Assembly: GCA_964439935.1 (NCBI GenBank)
Contig: CAYTPW010000010.1
Coordinates: 1 to 64,000 of the forward strand
From: JABMQW01 sp964439935
GTDB lineage: Bacteria; Fidelibacterota; Marinisomatia; Marinisomatales; TCS56
Reading direction: 5' to 3'
Length of the DNA: 64,000 nt
Part shown: piece by piece, positions 8,645 to 18,869 of the stretch
How the letters are laid out: the number at the start of each line of letters is the position of its first letter
How positions within the stretch are numbered: the stretch's first letter is position 1
Notes under the pieces: generated by a model
What the model was told of the DNA's origin: nothing
Database searches by the model: none
The model's input: the letters and a program-made list of their open reading frames with translations, nothing else
Translations under genes and position numbers: made by a program

Positions 8645-9639
8645 GAATCGCAATCAATGGATTTGGACGAATCGGTCGTTCGGTATTTCGGATCTTGAAC
8701 GCCCGTAATGATATAGGTATCGTTGCAATTAATGATATTGCCAAAAATGATGCTCTGGCTTACCTGCTGAAATACGACACGGTTATGAAGCGTTTTAACG
8801 ATATAGTCACCACCGAGGGTGATATGATGATGACATCTCATCAAAAGGTAAAAATGCTGGCGGTTTATAATCCCGCGGACCTGCCCTGGAAAGAACTGGC
8901 AGTTGATGTTGTGGTTGAAGCAACCGGTATCTTCCGCACCCGGGAAAAACTTACACCGCATCTGGACGCTGGTGCCAAGCGGATCATCCTAACTGTACCC
9001 GCCAAGGATGAGATTGATTATACGTTGGTAATTGGCGTTAACGATGATGGTTTAAAAGCCGAGCATCAAATCGTTTCCAATGCCAGTTGTACTACCAATT
9101 GTCTGGCGCCGATGGCTAAAGTATTGAACGATGCGTTTGGTATCGAATACGGAGTGATCAATACCGTACATGCCTATACCAACGATCAGCGATTGGCGGA
9201 TGTACCTCACACTGACTGGCGTCGCAGTCGGGCTGCGGCTGAGAATGTTATTCCCACTACCACCGGTGCCGCCCGTGCCGTTGGCAAGGTTTTACCAGCC
9301 TTACAGGGTAAATTGGATGGAATTGCCATGCGAGTTCCGGTGGCCGATGGTTCGGTGGTGGACTCGATCATGAATCTGAGCAGTGATGTGACCATTGAAC
9401 AGATCAATGATGCGGTACAGGATGCGGCAATTTCCGAGGCAATGAAAGGAGTCCTGGAGTATTCAACACTGCCGGTAGTTTCCAGTGATATAATCGGCAA
9501 TCCCCACTCTTCGATTTATGATGCTCCATACACCAAGGTGGTTGGCGGTAATTTGGTCAAGACAGTGAACTGGTACGATAATGAATGGGGTTATTCTAAC
9601 CGGATTGTGGATCTGATCGACATATTTAAGAATATGTAA
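8641..9639 (+). CDS. gap: Glyceraldehyde-3-phosphate dehydrogenase, type I
   Basis: A 332-residue canonical GAPDH that oxidises glyceraldehyde 3-phosphate to 1,3-bisphosphoglycerate with NAD in glycolysis. The NAD-binding motif INGFGRIGR is at residues 4-12, the catalytic loop SNASCTTNC at 146-154 with Cys150, the catalytic His177 in NTVHAYT, the phosphate site TTTGAA, and the substrate Arg in MRVPV. The start lies inside the stop of the defective paralogue. A ribosome binding site (GGAGG within CTGGAGGTGCAG) precedes the ATG. The gene ends 22 bases before the convergent acetoacetyl-CoA synthetase gene. Confidence 0.97.
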   Translation: MRIAINGFGRIGRSVFRILNARNDIGIVAINDIAKNDALAYLLKYDTVMKRFNDIVTTEGDMMMTSHQKVKMLAVYNPADLPWKELAVDVVVEATGIFRTREKLTPHLDAGAKRIILTVPAKDEIDYTLVIGVNDDGLKAEHQIVSNASCTTNCLAPMAKVLNDAFGIEYGVINTVHAYTNDQRLADVPHTDWRRSRAAAENVIPTTTGAARAVGKVLPALQGKLDGIAMRVPVADGSVVDSIMNLSSDVTIEQINDAVQDAAISEAMKGVLEYSTLPVVSSDIIGNPHSSIYDAPYTKVVGGNLVKTVNWYDNEWGYSNRIVDLIDIFKNM

Positions 9640-9661
9640 AACTCTCGTACAGCGGTGACCG

Positions 9662-11623
9662 TTAATTATTCGGGATAGATAATTCTGGTATTTCCCGGTA
9701 TAAATCCAATGATTCAGGATTAGCCAGCGCATCACGATTTGCTACATCTTCCCCGGCAATCATCTGTTTCACCGCCAGTTCTACTTTTTTCCCGTTGATC
9801 GTGTAAGGTATATCCGCTATTGCCAGAATAACGGCAGGGATATGGCGCGGTGAACATCCTGTTTTAACTGCCTGTCTGATCCCAGTAATCAGCTCATTGT
9901 CCAGCTTAACATTCTGTTCCAGTTTAACAAACAGGATAATCCGCTCGTCATTGAGCCATTTCTGACCGACGACCAGGCTGTCAAGTATGCCGGGAAGTTG
10001 TTCAACTACCCGGTATATTTCCGAAGTACCGATCCGCACGCCACCAGGATTCAATGTGGAATCGCTACGACCCAGCATGGTCACACCACCCTGTTCACTG
10101 ATAATAATATAATCACCATGGTGCCAGATCCCGGGATATGTATCAAAATAAGCTTTTTGGTATTTTGATCCTTCAGGATCGTTCCAGAAATAAATTGGCA
10201 TTGATGGAAATGACTTCCGGCAAACCAGCTCGCCGCGCTGACCGATCACCGGTTCACCGGCTGCATTGAACGCCGCAACATCCATTCCCAGTCCCCGGCA
10301 TTGAATTTCTCCCCGATGGACAGGTAAAGCTGGATTACCGAGTACAAAACAGGAAATTATATCAGTTCCCCCGGCAATTGAGCTGAGCATTACATCGGTC
10401 TTGATCTGCCGGTATACATAATCAAAACTTTCATTTGATAGGGGTGATCCGGTGGAGAGAATCGCCCGCAACTGATCCAGTTTGAATAATTTCCCCGGTT
10501 CCAAATCGGCAGTTTCGCAACTGGCCAAATATCTGGCACTGGTTCCGAAAACAGTAACACCCAATTCAGCGGCCATTTGCCAAAGCGCATTGCCATCCGG
10601 ATGGAAGGGTGAGCCATCATAGAGCACCACTGTCGCTCCAACCGCCAGGGATGACACCAGCCAGTTCCACATCATCCAACCGCAGGTAGTGAAATAAAAG
10701 ATAGTATCTTCACGCTGTAGATCGGTGTGGAGACGGAGTTCTTTTAAATGCTGCAGCAGCGTTCCACCGGCACTGTGAACAATTGATTTTGGCAGCCCGG
10801 TGGTCCCGGAGGAATACATGATGTACAGCGGGTGATCGAATGGTAATTGTTCGAAACGGATTTCCGAAGCGGCCTCGTTTGCAATGAATTTAGTGTAATT
10901 TATAGCTTTGGGGATTAAACTGTTGTCAAGTTCATGGCTGAGATAAGGATCGATGATCACCTTCTCCAGACTGGGTAGCTGAGCGACAATTTTCTGAATT
11001 TTACTCAGATAACTGAATTCTTTTCCGTTATAATAATAGCCATCGACGGTAAATAAGATTTTCGGTTCGATTTGACGGAAGCGATCCAGGACGCCTTTGA
11101 TACCAAAATCCGGTGAACAGGAACTCCAAACAGCCCCCAGGGATGCGCTGGATAGCATGGCTATTACAGCCAGGGGCAGGTTGGGAATAAATCCGGCAAT
11201 CCGGTCACCGGGTTGTACACCAGCCGTGCGCAGGGCTGCCGCCAGACGTGCTACCTGCTGGTACAATTGAGTGTAACTGAGAAAAACAGGTTTGCGTCCC
11301 TCGCCCTTGAAAATGAGGGCGGTTCGATCATCACGATATTTCAGCAAATTTTCTGCAAAATTCAAGCGGGCACCCTGAAACCAAATTGCTCCAGGCATTT
11401 TAGCCGGATAATCAATTATGCTGGTATAATTTGTACTATATATTATTTGACTGTACTTCCACCAGGTAGACCAGAATTCGGTATGATGCTTAACCGACCA
11501 TTCATGGAGCTGGGCATAATCAGCACAATTAAGGTTGAAAGATTGGTTTATAAATCGACGGAATAATTCAATTTGTGAGTCAGCGGCAGCGCCAGGAGCA
11601 GGTGCCCATAATTGTGCTGTCAT
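9662..11623 (-). CDS. acsA: Acetoacetyl-CoA synthetase (acetoacetate-CoA ligase)
   Basis: A 653-residue adenylate-forming enzyme that activates acetoacetate with ATP and CoA. The P-loop SSGTTGLPKS is at residues 271-280; other marks are the N-terminal cap motif PGAIWFQGARLNFAENLL (78-94), which is typical of acetoacetyl- rather than acetyl-CoA synthetases, GGTDI in the middle, and the late motif GRSDSTLNPGGVRIGT. Length matches the family (about 650). It could feed ketone bodies or polyhydroxybutyrate products into the beta-oxidation thiolase encoded at 34.8 kb, though the two are not linked. It is a single gene between glycolytic genes. Confidence 0.92.
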   Translation of the reverse strand: MTAQLWAPAPGAAADSQIELFRRFINQSFNLNCADYAQLHEWSVKHHTEFWSTWWKYSQIIYSTNYTSIIDYPAKMPGAIWFQGARLNFAENLLKYRDDRTALIFKGEGRKPVFLSYTQLYQQVARLAAALRTAGVQPGDRIAGFIPNLPLAVIAMLSSASLGAVWSSCSPDFGIKGVLDRFRQIEPKILFTVDGYYYNGKEFSYLSKIQKIVAQLPSLEKVIIDPYLSHELDNSLIPKAINYTKFIANEAASEIRFEQLPFDHPLYIMYSSGTTGLPKSIVHSAGGTLLQHLKELRLHTDLQREDTIFYFTTCGWMMWNWLVSSLAVGATVVLYDGSPFHPDGNALWQMAAELGVTVFGTSARYLASCETADLEPGKLFKLDQLRAILSTGSPLSNESFDYVYRQIKTDVMLSSIAGGTDIISCFVLGNPALPVHRGEIQCRGLGMDVAAFNAAGEPVIGQRGELVCRKSFPSMPIYFWNDPEGSKYQKAYFDTYPGIWHHGDYIIISEQGGVTMLGRSDSTLNPGGVRIGTSEIYRVVEQLPGILDSLVVGQKWLNDERIILFVKLEQNVKLDNELITGIRQAVKTGCSPRHIPAVILAIADIPYTINGKKVELAVKQMIAGEDVANRDALANPESLDLYREIPELSIPNN

Positions 11624-11786
11624 ATCAATTTACTCATTTGTTGAAAATACACAGAGCATTACCTGGAAGTCACGGGTAAATTTCTGTTTATGACTACCAT
11701 CTGGTTTATGAAATCTGTCATTCATATATTTAAAGTGCTAAATTTCTTGGCTTGAAATAAGATGAATATTCAGAGTTGGAATTGAT

Positions 11787-12995
11787 ATGAAAATTGCCTT
11801 TTTAACTGCCGGTGGAATCGCCCCCTGTCTATCTGCCTCAATCGGTGCCTTGATTCAGAATTACAATCGATTGGCTCCCCAGGCCGAATTGCTTGGTTAT
11901 CTAAACGGATATCAGGGTTTATTACTGGGTAATAGAATGACTTTCTCCCGGGAAGTCAGGAAACAGGCGGATATTCTGCTGAAATATGGTGGTAGCCCGA
12001 TCGGCAACAGTCGTGTGAAATTGACAAATATCGACGATTGTGTCAAACGTGGATTGATTAAAGCTGGTGAAAATCCGCTGGCTGTAGCGGCCAGTCAATT
12101 GATTACCGATGGTGTTGACATACTACATACAATTGGTGGTGACGATACCAATACAATGGCGGCTGAATTAGCAAAATACCTGGCTGTGAAAAAATATAAC
12201 CTAACAGTTGTCGGATTACCAAAAACAGTGGATAATGATGTATATCCATTGGCACAAACGTTGGGTGCCTGGACGGCGGCGGAGCAGGGTGCTCTATATT
12301 TTAATAACATCGTTAATGAAAATACAACCAGTACCCGTCAATTGATTATTCATGAGGTCATGGGGCGTAATTGTGGCTGGCTGACGGCAGCGACGGCTCA
12401 AAACTACCGTGCTCTGCTGGATTCAAAGCAATTTTTACCAGACCTTCTGATTGATCGCCCCCGCTGGGACATAGATGCCGTATACCTGCCGGAAATGGAG
12501 CTTGATCTGCCGGCTGAAGTCGCACGCTTGCGAAAGCGGATGGACGAAAAAGATGGTGTAAATATTTTTTTGAGTGAAGGCGCGGGGATCGACAGTATTG
12601 TCCAGGAGCAGGAGGTCAAGGGAGAAGCCGTGGCCCGGGATGCCTTTGGTCATGTCAAGCTTGATTTTATAAATCCCGGGAACTGGTTTGCCAAACAATT
12701 TGCATTGCAGCTCGAAGCAGGTAAAACACTGGTTCAGAAAAGCGGTTATTTTTGCAGATCAGCTGCTCCCAATGCTGCCGATCTGGATTTGATTAAGCGT
12801 TCAGCTGAACTGGCTGCCCAGGCTGCCCTGGACGGTAAAAGCGGTCTGGCGGGACTCGATCTGGATCTGAATGATGAACTTTGTTTGATAGATTTTCAAC
12901 GGATTGCTGGTGGCAAACCATTCGATATTGGAAGTGACTGGTTTGTGGATTTGCTGGACCAGATAGGTCAACCGCACAGTACTGGAATTAATTAA
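11787..12995 (+). CDS. pfp: Phosphofructokinase, pyrophosphate-dependent type
   Basis: A 402-residue group of PFK that converts fructose 6-phosphate to the 1,6-bisphosphate. GGDDTN at residues 117-122 carries Asp where ATP-dependent enzymes have Gly (GGDGS), and PKTVDND at 145-151 carries Lys where ATP enzymes have Gly (PGTIDND); both changes are the known signature of pyrophosphate users. MGRNCGWL follows the substrate site. The reaction would then be reversible and save ATP. It is followed 30 bases later by the aldolase gene, whose product uses its product, and both share one terminator. Confidence 0.9.
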   Translation: MKIAFLTAGGIAPCLSASIGALIQNYNRLAPQAELLGYLNGYQGLLLGNRMTFSREVRKQADILLKYGGSPIGNSRVKLTNIDDCVKRGLIKAGENPLAVAASQLITDGVDILHTIGGDDTNTMAAELAKYLAVKKYNLTVVGLPKTVDNDVYPLAQTLGAWTAAEQGALYFNNIVNENTTSTRQLIIHEVMGRNCGWLTAATAQNYRALLDSKQFLPDLLIDRPRWDIDAVYLPEMELDLPAEVARLRKRMDEKDGVNIFLSEGAGIDSIVQEQEVKGEAVARDAFGHVKLDFINPGNWFAKQFALQLEAGKTLVQKSGYFCRSAAPNAADLDLIKRSAELAAQAALDGKSGLAGLDLDLNDELCLIDFQRIAGGKPFDIGSDWFVDLLDQIGQPHSTGIN

Positions 12996-13025
12996 TGTTT
13001 TTAGATTTGACAGGAGCTACAATAA

Positions 13026-14201
13026 ATGTTTAAAACACCCCCTCAGCTGAATATTTCCCGGCGTTTTCCCGATAATATGTCCACTGCCCATTCCTTGATT
13101 CTAAAGGCTAAGAATGGTGAAAAAGGTAATTCCACTGGTGATCGCTATGCTTTACCGGCTTTCAATGTTACTACATTTCAAGGTATCAATGCAGCGTTTG
13201 CAGCTTTTGAGCTACTTGGTTCCTCGGGTCTCTTGGCATTTTCTAATTCCGCACTGAAGCATTTTGGCAGCGATGATCCGGTATATGGATTGGAATTAGC
13301 CACTACCTATATTGAACAAAAAGCCAAACATTCCAGTGTGAGAGTAGCCACCCATCTGGATCATGGTGATTATACCAGCACCGGTGGTCGGAAAGTGGTA
13401 CAGGCTTCGGTACAGATGTTGACCAGCGTCATGGCTGATAATTCGACCGATAAGGTTTCTAAAACGGCCATGCCTTTGAGTGATAATATTGCCCTTACAC
13501 GGGAAGTTGTCGATATGGCCCACCCACTTGGAATTTCTGTGGAAGGTGAATTGGGCGTTTTGGCTGGCGAAGAAGATGAGGATACGAAATCTGAATTTTC
13601 TACTTATACCAATCCGGATGACCTAGATCGATTCTTACGGGAGACCGGTGTTCTGATGCTGGCACCTACGATTGGTACAATGCATGGACCGAATAAAGGT
13701 AAACCGGGTACCAAGGTTAAACTAAACATCAGTCTTGCCCATGATTTATTGAAAATTGCCAATCAAATCAATGATGAAATTGTTTTTGTCGCCCATGGTG
13801 CCTCAACTCTTTATCCACTGGTGGTCAATTATGCGATTGCACAGATCGATAAAATGTCCGATCCTTCCGGTGTGCGCCAGAAATGGCTGGATTTTGTAGG
13901 CACCGATTGGGAACAGATACAGGGCCTGATTGGTGCGGGATTCTGTAAGATCAATACTGACACGGAAAACCGCCAAACTTTCCTGTCTGCGCTACTCGGA
14001 TCAATGGTAAACGATAGTGCTAAAATTGATATACGCTGGTATGATAATATCTGTACAAATGCCCTTTCACAGAGTTATATTCAGAAGTTAATTTTGGCCG
14101 GAAATTACGGTGTTTGGCAGGAACCAAAGATTGATGTAGCTAAGTTCAAATTCGATCTTAACGCTTCTTTGAAAGATATTTTAAAGATCTGTCTTATATA
14201 A
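13026..14201 (+). CDS. fbaA: Class II fructose-bisphosphate aldolase
   Basis: A 391-residue zinc aldolase splitting fructose 1,6-bisphosphate. Zinc and catalytic motifs are present in order: THLDHGD (about residue 113), VEGELG (E about 174), TIGTMHGP, and FVAHGAS. GAGFCKINTDTE near residue 300 is the phosphate-binding stretch. ATG 13026 is preceded by AGGAG with a spacing of eight bases; ATG 13077 is an alternative start, since residues 1-17 look like a non-conserved extension. Co-transcribed with the phosphofructokinase gene. Confidence 0.95.
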   Translation: MFKTPPQLNISRRFPDNMSTAHSLILKAKNGEKGNSTGDRYALPAFNVTTFQGINAAFAAFELLGSSGLLAFSNSALKHFGSDDPVYGLELATTYIEQKAKHSSVRVATHLDHGDYTSTGGRKVVQASVQMLTSVMADNSTDKVSKTAMPLSDNIALTREVVDMAHPLGISVEGELGVLAGEEDEDTKSEFSTYTNPDDLDRFLRETGVLMLAPTIGTMHGPNKGKPGTKVKLNISLAHDLLKIANQINDEIVFVAHGASTLYPLVVNYAIAQIDKMSDPSGVRQKWLDFVGTDWEQIQGLIGAGFCKINTDTENRQTFLSALLGSMVNDSAKIDIRWYDNICTNALSQSYIQKLILAGNYGVWQEPKIDVAKFKFDLNASLKDILKICLI

Positions 14202-14213
14202 TACACCCTCCTC

Positions 14214-14246
14214 AGAGCCCCGGTTACCCCACCGGGGCTCTTTTTA
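14214..14246 (+). terminator. Rho-independent terminator after the pfp-fbaA operon
   Basis: A perfect ten-pair stem, AGAGCCCCGG (14214-14223) with CCGGGGCTCT (14232-14241), an eight-base loop, and a run of T from 14241 to 14245. It lies 12 bases past the aldolase stop codon. It is the clearest intrinsic terminator in the window. Confidence 0.95.
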
Positions 14247-14530
14247 TATACGGATTTTTTTTGTGGAACTCTAAAGTTATTCGATTCAATTAATTAAGAA
14301 TTCTGATTTCTAGTCTTCCGTAGTTGATTTGAAGTGATTGATAACATTGAGTAGATTTAATGCAAATGAATTGCTTTTCAATTCAACGAACATGGGGACT
14401 TGAATTACCGTTAACATTTCAAAGTCGGGTATTATTTAAAGTAGCCCAGCCGGATTATTTATCACCATTAGAGCCTGGCAGGGAAAATACTATTTCAGAA
14501 TAATATAAACTACATATAACAGGAGCGAAC
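14247..14530 (+). other. AT-rich intergenic region before the M16 protease gene
   Basis: About 280 bases with no convincing open reading frame or structure. It must contain the promoter of the following operon. The ribosome binding site AGGAGCG at about 14520-14526 precedes ATG 14531. I see no clear -35/-10 pair and no palindrome. Confidence 0.6.
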
Positions 14531-17491
14531 ATGTCTGTCAGATCGAACGGTTTAAATATTATTATCACCTACCTGATCTTCAATCTCATTTTGGTCCTAG
14601 TTGGTGGATGCATACCAGCTGAAGTTGCACCGGAGACTGGCCAAATTGAAAAACCGGATTATACCTATCAGGAAGTTCCAGGTGATCCTTTGAAAGCCCG
14701 AATTTATACCCTGGATAACGGATTGAAAATATATACCACCGTATATCGGGATGAGCCTCGCATCCAGACGGCAATTGCCGTAAAAGCTGGTGGTAAAACC
14801 GATCCGGATGACGCGACCGGCATGGCTCATTATCTGGAGCATATGTTATTTAAAGGAACCGATGAATTCGGAACCATGGAATGGGAAAAAGAGAGGGTCG
14901 AGATCGATAAAATAATTGAACTTTATGATCAATACGGTCAGACTTCTGATACGTCAAAACGAAAATTGATCTATCATAAAATCGACTCCGTGTCGCAGGT
15001 TGCTTCCAACTATGCAATTGCCAACGAATATGATAAAATGCTCGGCGTAATAGGTGCTACCGGCACCAATGCTTTCACATCAGTGGAGCAGACAGTCTAT
15101 ATCAATGATATTCCGACTAACCAATTCGAGCGCTGGCTTAAGATCGCCCATGAGCGGTTCAGTGACCCGGTAATGCGTTTGTTTCATACAGAACTTGAGG
15201 TTGTCTACGAGGAGAAGAATCGTTCACTTGATAATGATGGCTCTAAAGTATATAATGCCTTGAATGCCGGTTTATTTACCAAGCATCCCTATGGGACTCA
15301 TACGATATTGGGTGAGGTAGATCATCTAAAGAATCCTCCGCTGCGCAGGGTAATTGAGTATTTTGAGACTTATTATGTGCCGAATAATATGGCCATCTGT
15401 CTATCCGGTGATTTCGATCCAGAAGTGGTAATACCTTTGATAGATGCAACATTTGGAAAGATGGCAGCCAAGCCCATTCCCGAATTTATCTCCCCTGTGG
15501 AAAGTCCAATCGCCGAACCACATCCTATTGAGGTATTTGGCCCTGAAGCGGAGAGTGTCCGGCTGGCTTTTCGTTTTCCCGGTAAAAACACACCCGAGGC
15601 TGATTTATTGTTTATGACCGATATGATTCTAATGAACAGTTCAGCAGGTTTAATTGACCTGAATTTGAATCAAGCCCAACGCGTAATCGGGGCCTATTCC
15701 TATACCCGGATCATGCAGGATTATTCTTATCATGGGATGGGAGCGCGCCCACGGGAAGGACAAACGCTGGAAGAGGTTAAAGATCTATTACTCAGCCAGA
15801 TCGAATTGATCAAAGAAGGAGCATTCCCAGATTGGCTACCAGCGGCGGTAATTACTGACTTGAAGCTAAGTAGAATTCGTGGACAGGAGAGTAATCGTGC
15901 TCGTGCCATGCAGTTCATGAACGCATTCACAACCGATACACCTTGGGAAAGGGTCGTCAACGAGATGGATCGTTTGAGCAGTCTCACAAAAGCAGATATA
16001 GTTGATTTTGCTAATCAATTCTATTCTGATAATTATGTGGTGGTCTACAAACGAACCGGGGCAGATACAGGAATTGTGAAAATTACTAAACCGGCCATTA
16101 CACCGGTCCAGCTCAACCGGAGCAATCAATCGACATTTATGTCGGAAATACTGGAGATCGATGTGTCAGATGTGGAGCCGGTATTTCTGGATTTCGCAAA
16201 AGACTTGGATTATTTAACACTTAAAAGTGGAATTCCGGTCTATTATCGAAAAAACACTGAAAATGAACTGTTTTACCTGTATTACATGGTAGAAATGGGT
16301 AGCGATCACGATCGCCGGCTGGGAATTGCCCTGCGGTACTTGCAATATCTTGGAACATCCGATTATACACCGGAGCAGATACAAGAGGAGTTCTATAAGC
16401 TGGGTTGTGATTTCAATGTTAACAGTTCCAGTGATCGGGTCTGGGTGCAGCTGAATGGTTTAGAGGAAAATTTTGATGCAGCACTGCGCTTATTCGAGCA
16501 CCTGTTGGTTGATGCTCAACCCAATCCGCTAGCGCTGGAAAAACTCAAACAGGACATAGCTAAACAAAGATTTGACCGTAAACTATCCAAGCGAAGCATC
16601 CGTCGGGCTATGAGCACTTATGGTCGTTACGGAGCAGTTTCTTCAGCTACCAATGTACTGTCGGAAACCGAAATACAAGCCCTGACACCAATGGAGTTGG
16701 TGGATATGATTCACCAGATAAATGATTATGAGCATCTGGTATTGTACTATGGACCTGCAGAATCAGAAATACTGGTGAACAAACTGAATGCCGATCATAG
16801 AATCCCAGCGGAATTCCTGGCTTTTCCGGAGCGCAGAGAATTTGCTGAACCAGGCAATGAAATAAATCAGGTATTTATCATGCACTATGATATGGTTCAG
16901 GTTGAGATTCAACTACAATCAAAATCGGTTAGTTTCAACCCTGACAATATTGCCTCGCGGGCCCTGTTCAATGAATATTACGGTGGCAATATGTCGTCGG
17001 TAGTTTTCCAGACATTGCGGGAATCTAAGGCGCTTGCCTATGCTGTTTATGCTTATTACAGTACACCATCAAGGCCGGAAAAATCCCATTATATTACTGC
17101 CTACATCGGTACCCAAGCCGATAAACTACCGGAAGCTTTGGCCGGTTTCTTCGATCTATTGACAGATATGCCAGAATCGGAGAAAGCTTTTATCACTGCC
17201 CAGGAAGGAATCATTAACCGTATCAGACCGGAGCGGATCACGAAAGCAGATATACTTTTCCGTTACCTTAGCACAAAGCGGATGGGAATCGACCACGATA
17301 CCCGTGAAGATCTATTCGTTCAAGTACCTGCTTTGACGCTGCAAGACATCAACGCCTTTTTTAATGAGCATATTAAGAACCAACATTACAATATTATGGT
17401 TTTAGGGGATACGGCACGTATTGACTTGAGTACACTTGCAGAATATGGGGATGTAAAATACTTGACCTTAGAGGAAATATTCGGGTATTAG
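14531..17491 (+). CDS. M16 family zinc metallopeptidase, lipoprotein, two-domain
   Basis: A 986-residue protease of the pitrilysin/insulinase family. The lipobox LVGGC (Cys27) suggests anchoring in a periplasm-facing membrane. The inverted zinc motif HYLEH is at residues 100-104, with the distal Glu expected in ELEVVYEEKNR about 120 residues later. A second M16 module without zinc ligands fills the C-terminal half (from about 560), containing the R/Y motif region RESKALAYAVYAYYS that completes the chamber. About 50 residues between HYLEH and the conserved NAFT segment are a helical insert. First gene of a likely three-gene operon. Confidence 0.93.
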   Translation: MSVRSNGLNIIITYLIFNLILVLVGGCIPAEVAPETGQIEKPDYTYQEVPGDPLKARIYTLDNGLKIYTTVYRDEPRIQTAIAVKAGGKTDPDDATGMAHYLEHMLFKGTDEFGTMEWEKERVEIDKIIELYDQYGQTSDTSKRKLIYHKIDSVSQVASNYAIANEYDKMLGVIGATGTNAFTSVEQTVYINDIPTNQFERWLKIAHERFSDPVMRLFHTELEVVYEEKNRSLDNDGSKVYNALNAGLFTKHPYGTHTILGEVDHLKNPPLRRVIEYFETYYVPNNMAICLSGDFDPEVVIPLIDATFGKMAAKPIPEFISPVESPIAEPHPIEVFGPEAESVRLAFRFPGKNTPEADLLFMTDMILMNSSAGLIDLNLNQAQRVIGAYSYTRIMQDYSYHGMGARPREGQTLEEVKDLLLSQIELIKEGAFPDWLPAAVITDLKLSRIRGQESNRARAMQFMNAFTTDTPWERVVNEMDRLSSLTKADIVDFANQFYSDNYVVVYKRTGADTGIVKITKPAITPVQLNRSNQSTFMSEILEIDVSDVEPVFLDFAKDLDYLTLKSGIPVYYRKNTENELFYLYYMVEMGSDHDRRLGIALRYLQYLGTSDYTPEQIQEEFYKLGCDFNVNSSSDRVWVQLNGLEENFDAALRLFEHLLVDAQPNPLALEKLKQDIAKQRFDRKLSKRSIRRAMSTYGRYGAVSSATNVLSETEIQALTPMELVDMIHQINDYEHLVLYYGPAESEILVNKLNADHRIPAEFLAFPERREFAEPGNEINQVFIMHYDMVQVEIQLQSKSVSFNPDNIASRALFNEYYGGNMSSVVFQTLRESKALAYAVYAYYSTPSRPEKSHYITAYIGTQADKLPEALAGFFDLLTDMPESEKAFITAQEGIINRIRPERITKADILFRYLSTKRMGIDHDTREDLFVQVPALTLQDINAFFNEHIKNQHYNIMVLGDTARIDLSTLAEYGDVKYLTLEEIFGY

Positions 17492-17528
17492 AATTATAGC
17501 GGGGATTCGGAGTTCGTGTGGATCTGAT

Positions 17529-17891
17529 GTGAAATCACCTGTCATAATAAATCATTCCTGGGGGCAAATTATAGTAGAAGGCTTTTCACCCTTTAAAGAT
17601 GTAATGCTTTACCCCGGTGGCGCCCAAACCTGGGATTGGAACGCGACCGGTACCAGCCACAGTAATGGAATTCAACCTGGTGATATTGCTAAACTGATCG
17701 AACATGGCGCCAGTGTAATCATTTTATCATGTGGTAATCTGGGTCGATTGCAGGTAAGTGACGAGGCGAAACAATACCTTAAAAAACAGGGAATCATCTT
17801 TCATGTCCATCGTACCGCTAAAGCGATAAAATTGTATAACGAATTACAACCCAGTGAACCGGTTGGGGCGTTAATTCACACGACTTGTTAA
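17529..17891 (+). CDS. Mth938-like domain protein (NDUFAF3/DUF498 family)
   Basis: A 120-residue single-domain protein of the Mth938-like fold. Visible family marks are SWGQIIVEG near residue 10, the DVMLYPGGAQTWDWN segment, a central VIILSCGNLGRL strand-loop, and HVHRTAKAIKLYNEL near the C terminus. Family members have no proven catalytic activity; the eukaryotic relative is a complex I assembly factor. ATG 17529 follows the protease gene by 37 bases and has a weak ribosome binding site. Function here is unknown. Confidence 0.85.
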   Translation: MKSPVIINHSWGQIIVEGFSPFKDVMLYPGGAQTWDWNATGTSHSNGIQPGDIAKLIEHGASVIILSCGNLGRLQVSDEAKQYLKKQGIIFHVHRTAKAIKLYNELQPSEPVGALIHTTC

Positions 17892-17918
17892 TTTCAATGT
17901 ATTAAATAGGACCTCACC

Positions 17919-18761
17919 ATGCGAAATAAATTTGCTGTGACGGGGTTGCTCGTCCTTTTAATCTGGCTATATGCCGGTCTGATCAGTCCCTGGCTGGTCA
18001 AGTCCGGTTATCAGCACGATTTTCAAGACAGTCCGCGACCTCAGATATCAGAATGTATTAATCAAGACAATCAAAGCTTTTCGATATCCTCTGAGGAATC
18101 GTCAATCACAGCTAATTTGCGCGGAGCAGCAGGGATGGTATTTCATCAGGCTGCTCCCTGGCTGCGAAACTGGCGAACCGGTTGGGGTGCAACCGATCAT
18201 GATAAACAGCGCTATTTACCCGGCGATGAACTGGTTCCTGAACCAGAGTGGGATTATACACATGCAATTACCATTAATGCTCCCCATGTGGCCATCTGGC
18301 CCTGGATTGTTCAAATTGGCCAAAAACGTGGTGGATTCTACAGCTACCAAGTATTGGAAAATATTATTGGTTGCCAAATTTCAAACGCAGATCAAATCAT
18401 TGATAGGTATCAATTCCTACGGCCGGGAGATGAAATTTATCTTCACCCACAGGCACCACCTTTAAAAGTACGATCGTTGCGCCGGAACTACTGGTTTGTG
18501 CTTAACGGTGGAGAGTTGATTGCCGCAAACCAACCTGCCGGTAGTGATAATTCAGCAAATCTGACTTGGACATTCTACTTGCAGAAAATTGATAGCACAA
18601 CCACCAAATTAATTACTCGTGGTCGATATGCCTATGGTCCGGGTTTGGCAAACTCGCTGAGCTATGGTCCGTACTTAATTGAACCGATAGCATTTGTTAT
18701 GGAACGGAAAATGTTGCGGGGAATCAAACGACGAGCGGAAAATCATTTGTGCAATAAATGA
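17919..18761 (+). CDS. Membrane-anchored SRPBCC-fold protein
   Basis: A 280-residue protein with one N-terminal membrane helix (about residues 5-25). The part from about 105 onward (HAITINAPHVAIWPWIVQIG, then GGFYSYQVLENIIG) matches the START/SRPBCC polyketide-cyclase-like group, in which a deep pocket binds lipids or other hydrophobic ligands. The mature domain would sit outside the cytoplasmic membrane. The gene is 27 bases after the Mth938-like gene. The stop overlaps a short AT-rich hairpin. Ligand unknown. Confidence 0.75.
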   Translation: MRNKFAVTGLLVLLIWLYAGLISPWLVKSGYQHDFQDSPRPQISECINQDNQSFSISSEESSITANLRGAAGMVFHQAAPWLRNWRTGWGATDHDKQRYLPGDELVPEPEWDYTHAITINAPHVAIWPWIVQIGQKRGGFYSYQVLENIIGCQISNADQIIDRYQFLRPGDEIYLHPQAPPLKVRSLRRNYWFVLNGGELIAANQPAGSDNSANLTWTFYLQKIDSTTTKLITRGRYAYGPGLANSLSYGPYLIEPIAFVMERKMLRGIKRRAENHLCNK

Positions 18762-18869
18762 TTGGTATCATCACAAGTCATCTTATGGCGTTAATGTAAC
18801 CTGCCACTTACACCAGATTATAATCACAATTCTCAAATGATCTGGCTGCTAAACAGTACCCGGTCCAAC

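Noticed and set aside
18741..18763. Hairpin AATCATTT/AAATGATT overlapping the SRPBCC gene stop codon
   Set aside because: Short, AT-only pairing and no T-run; not a convincing terminator.
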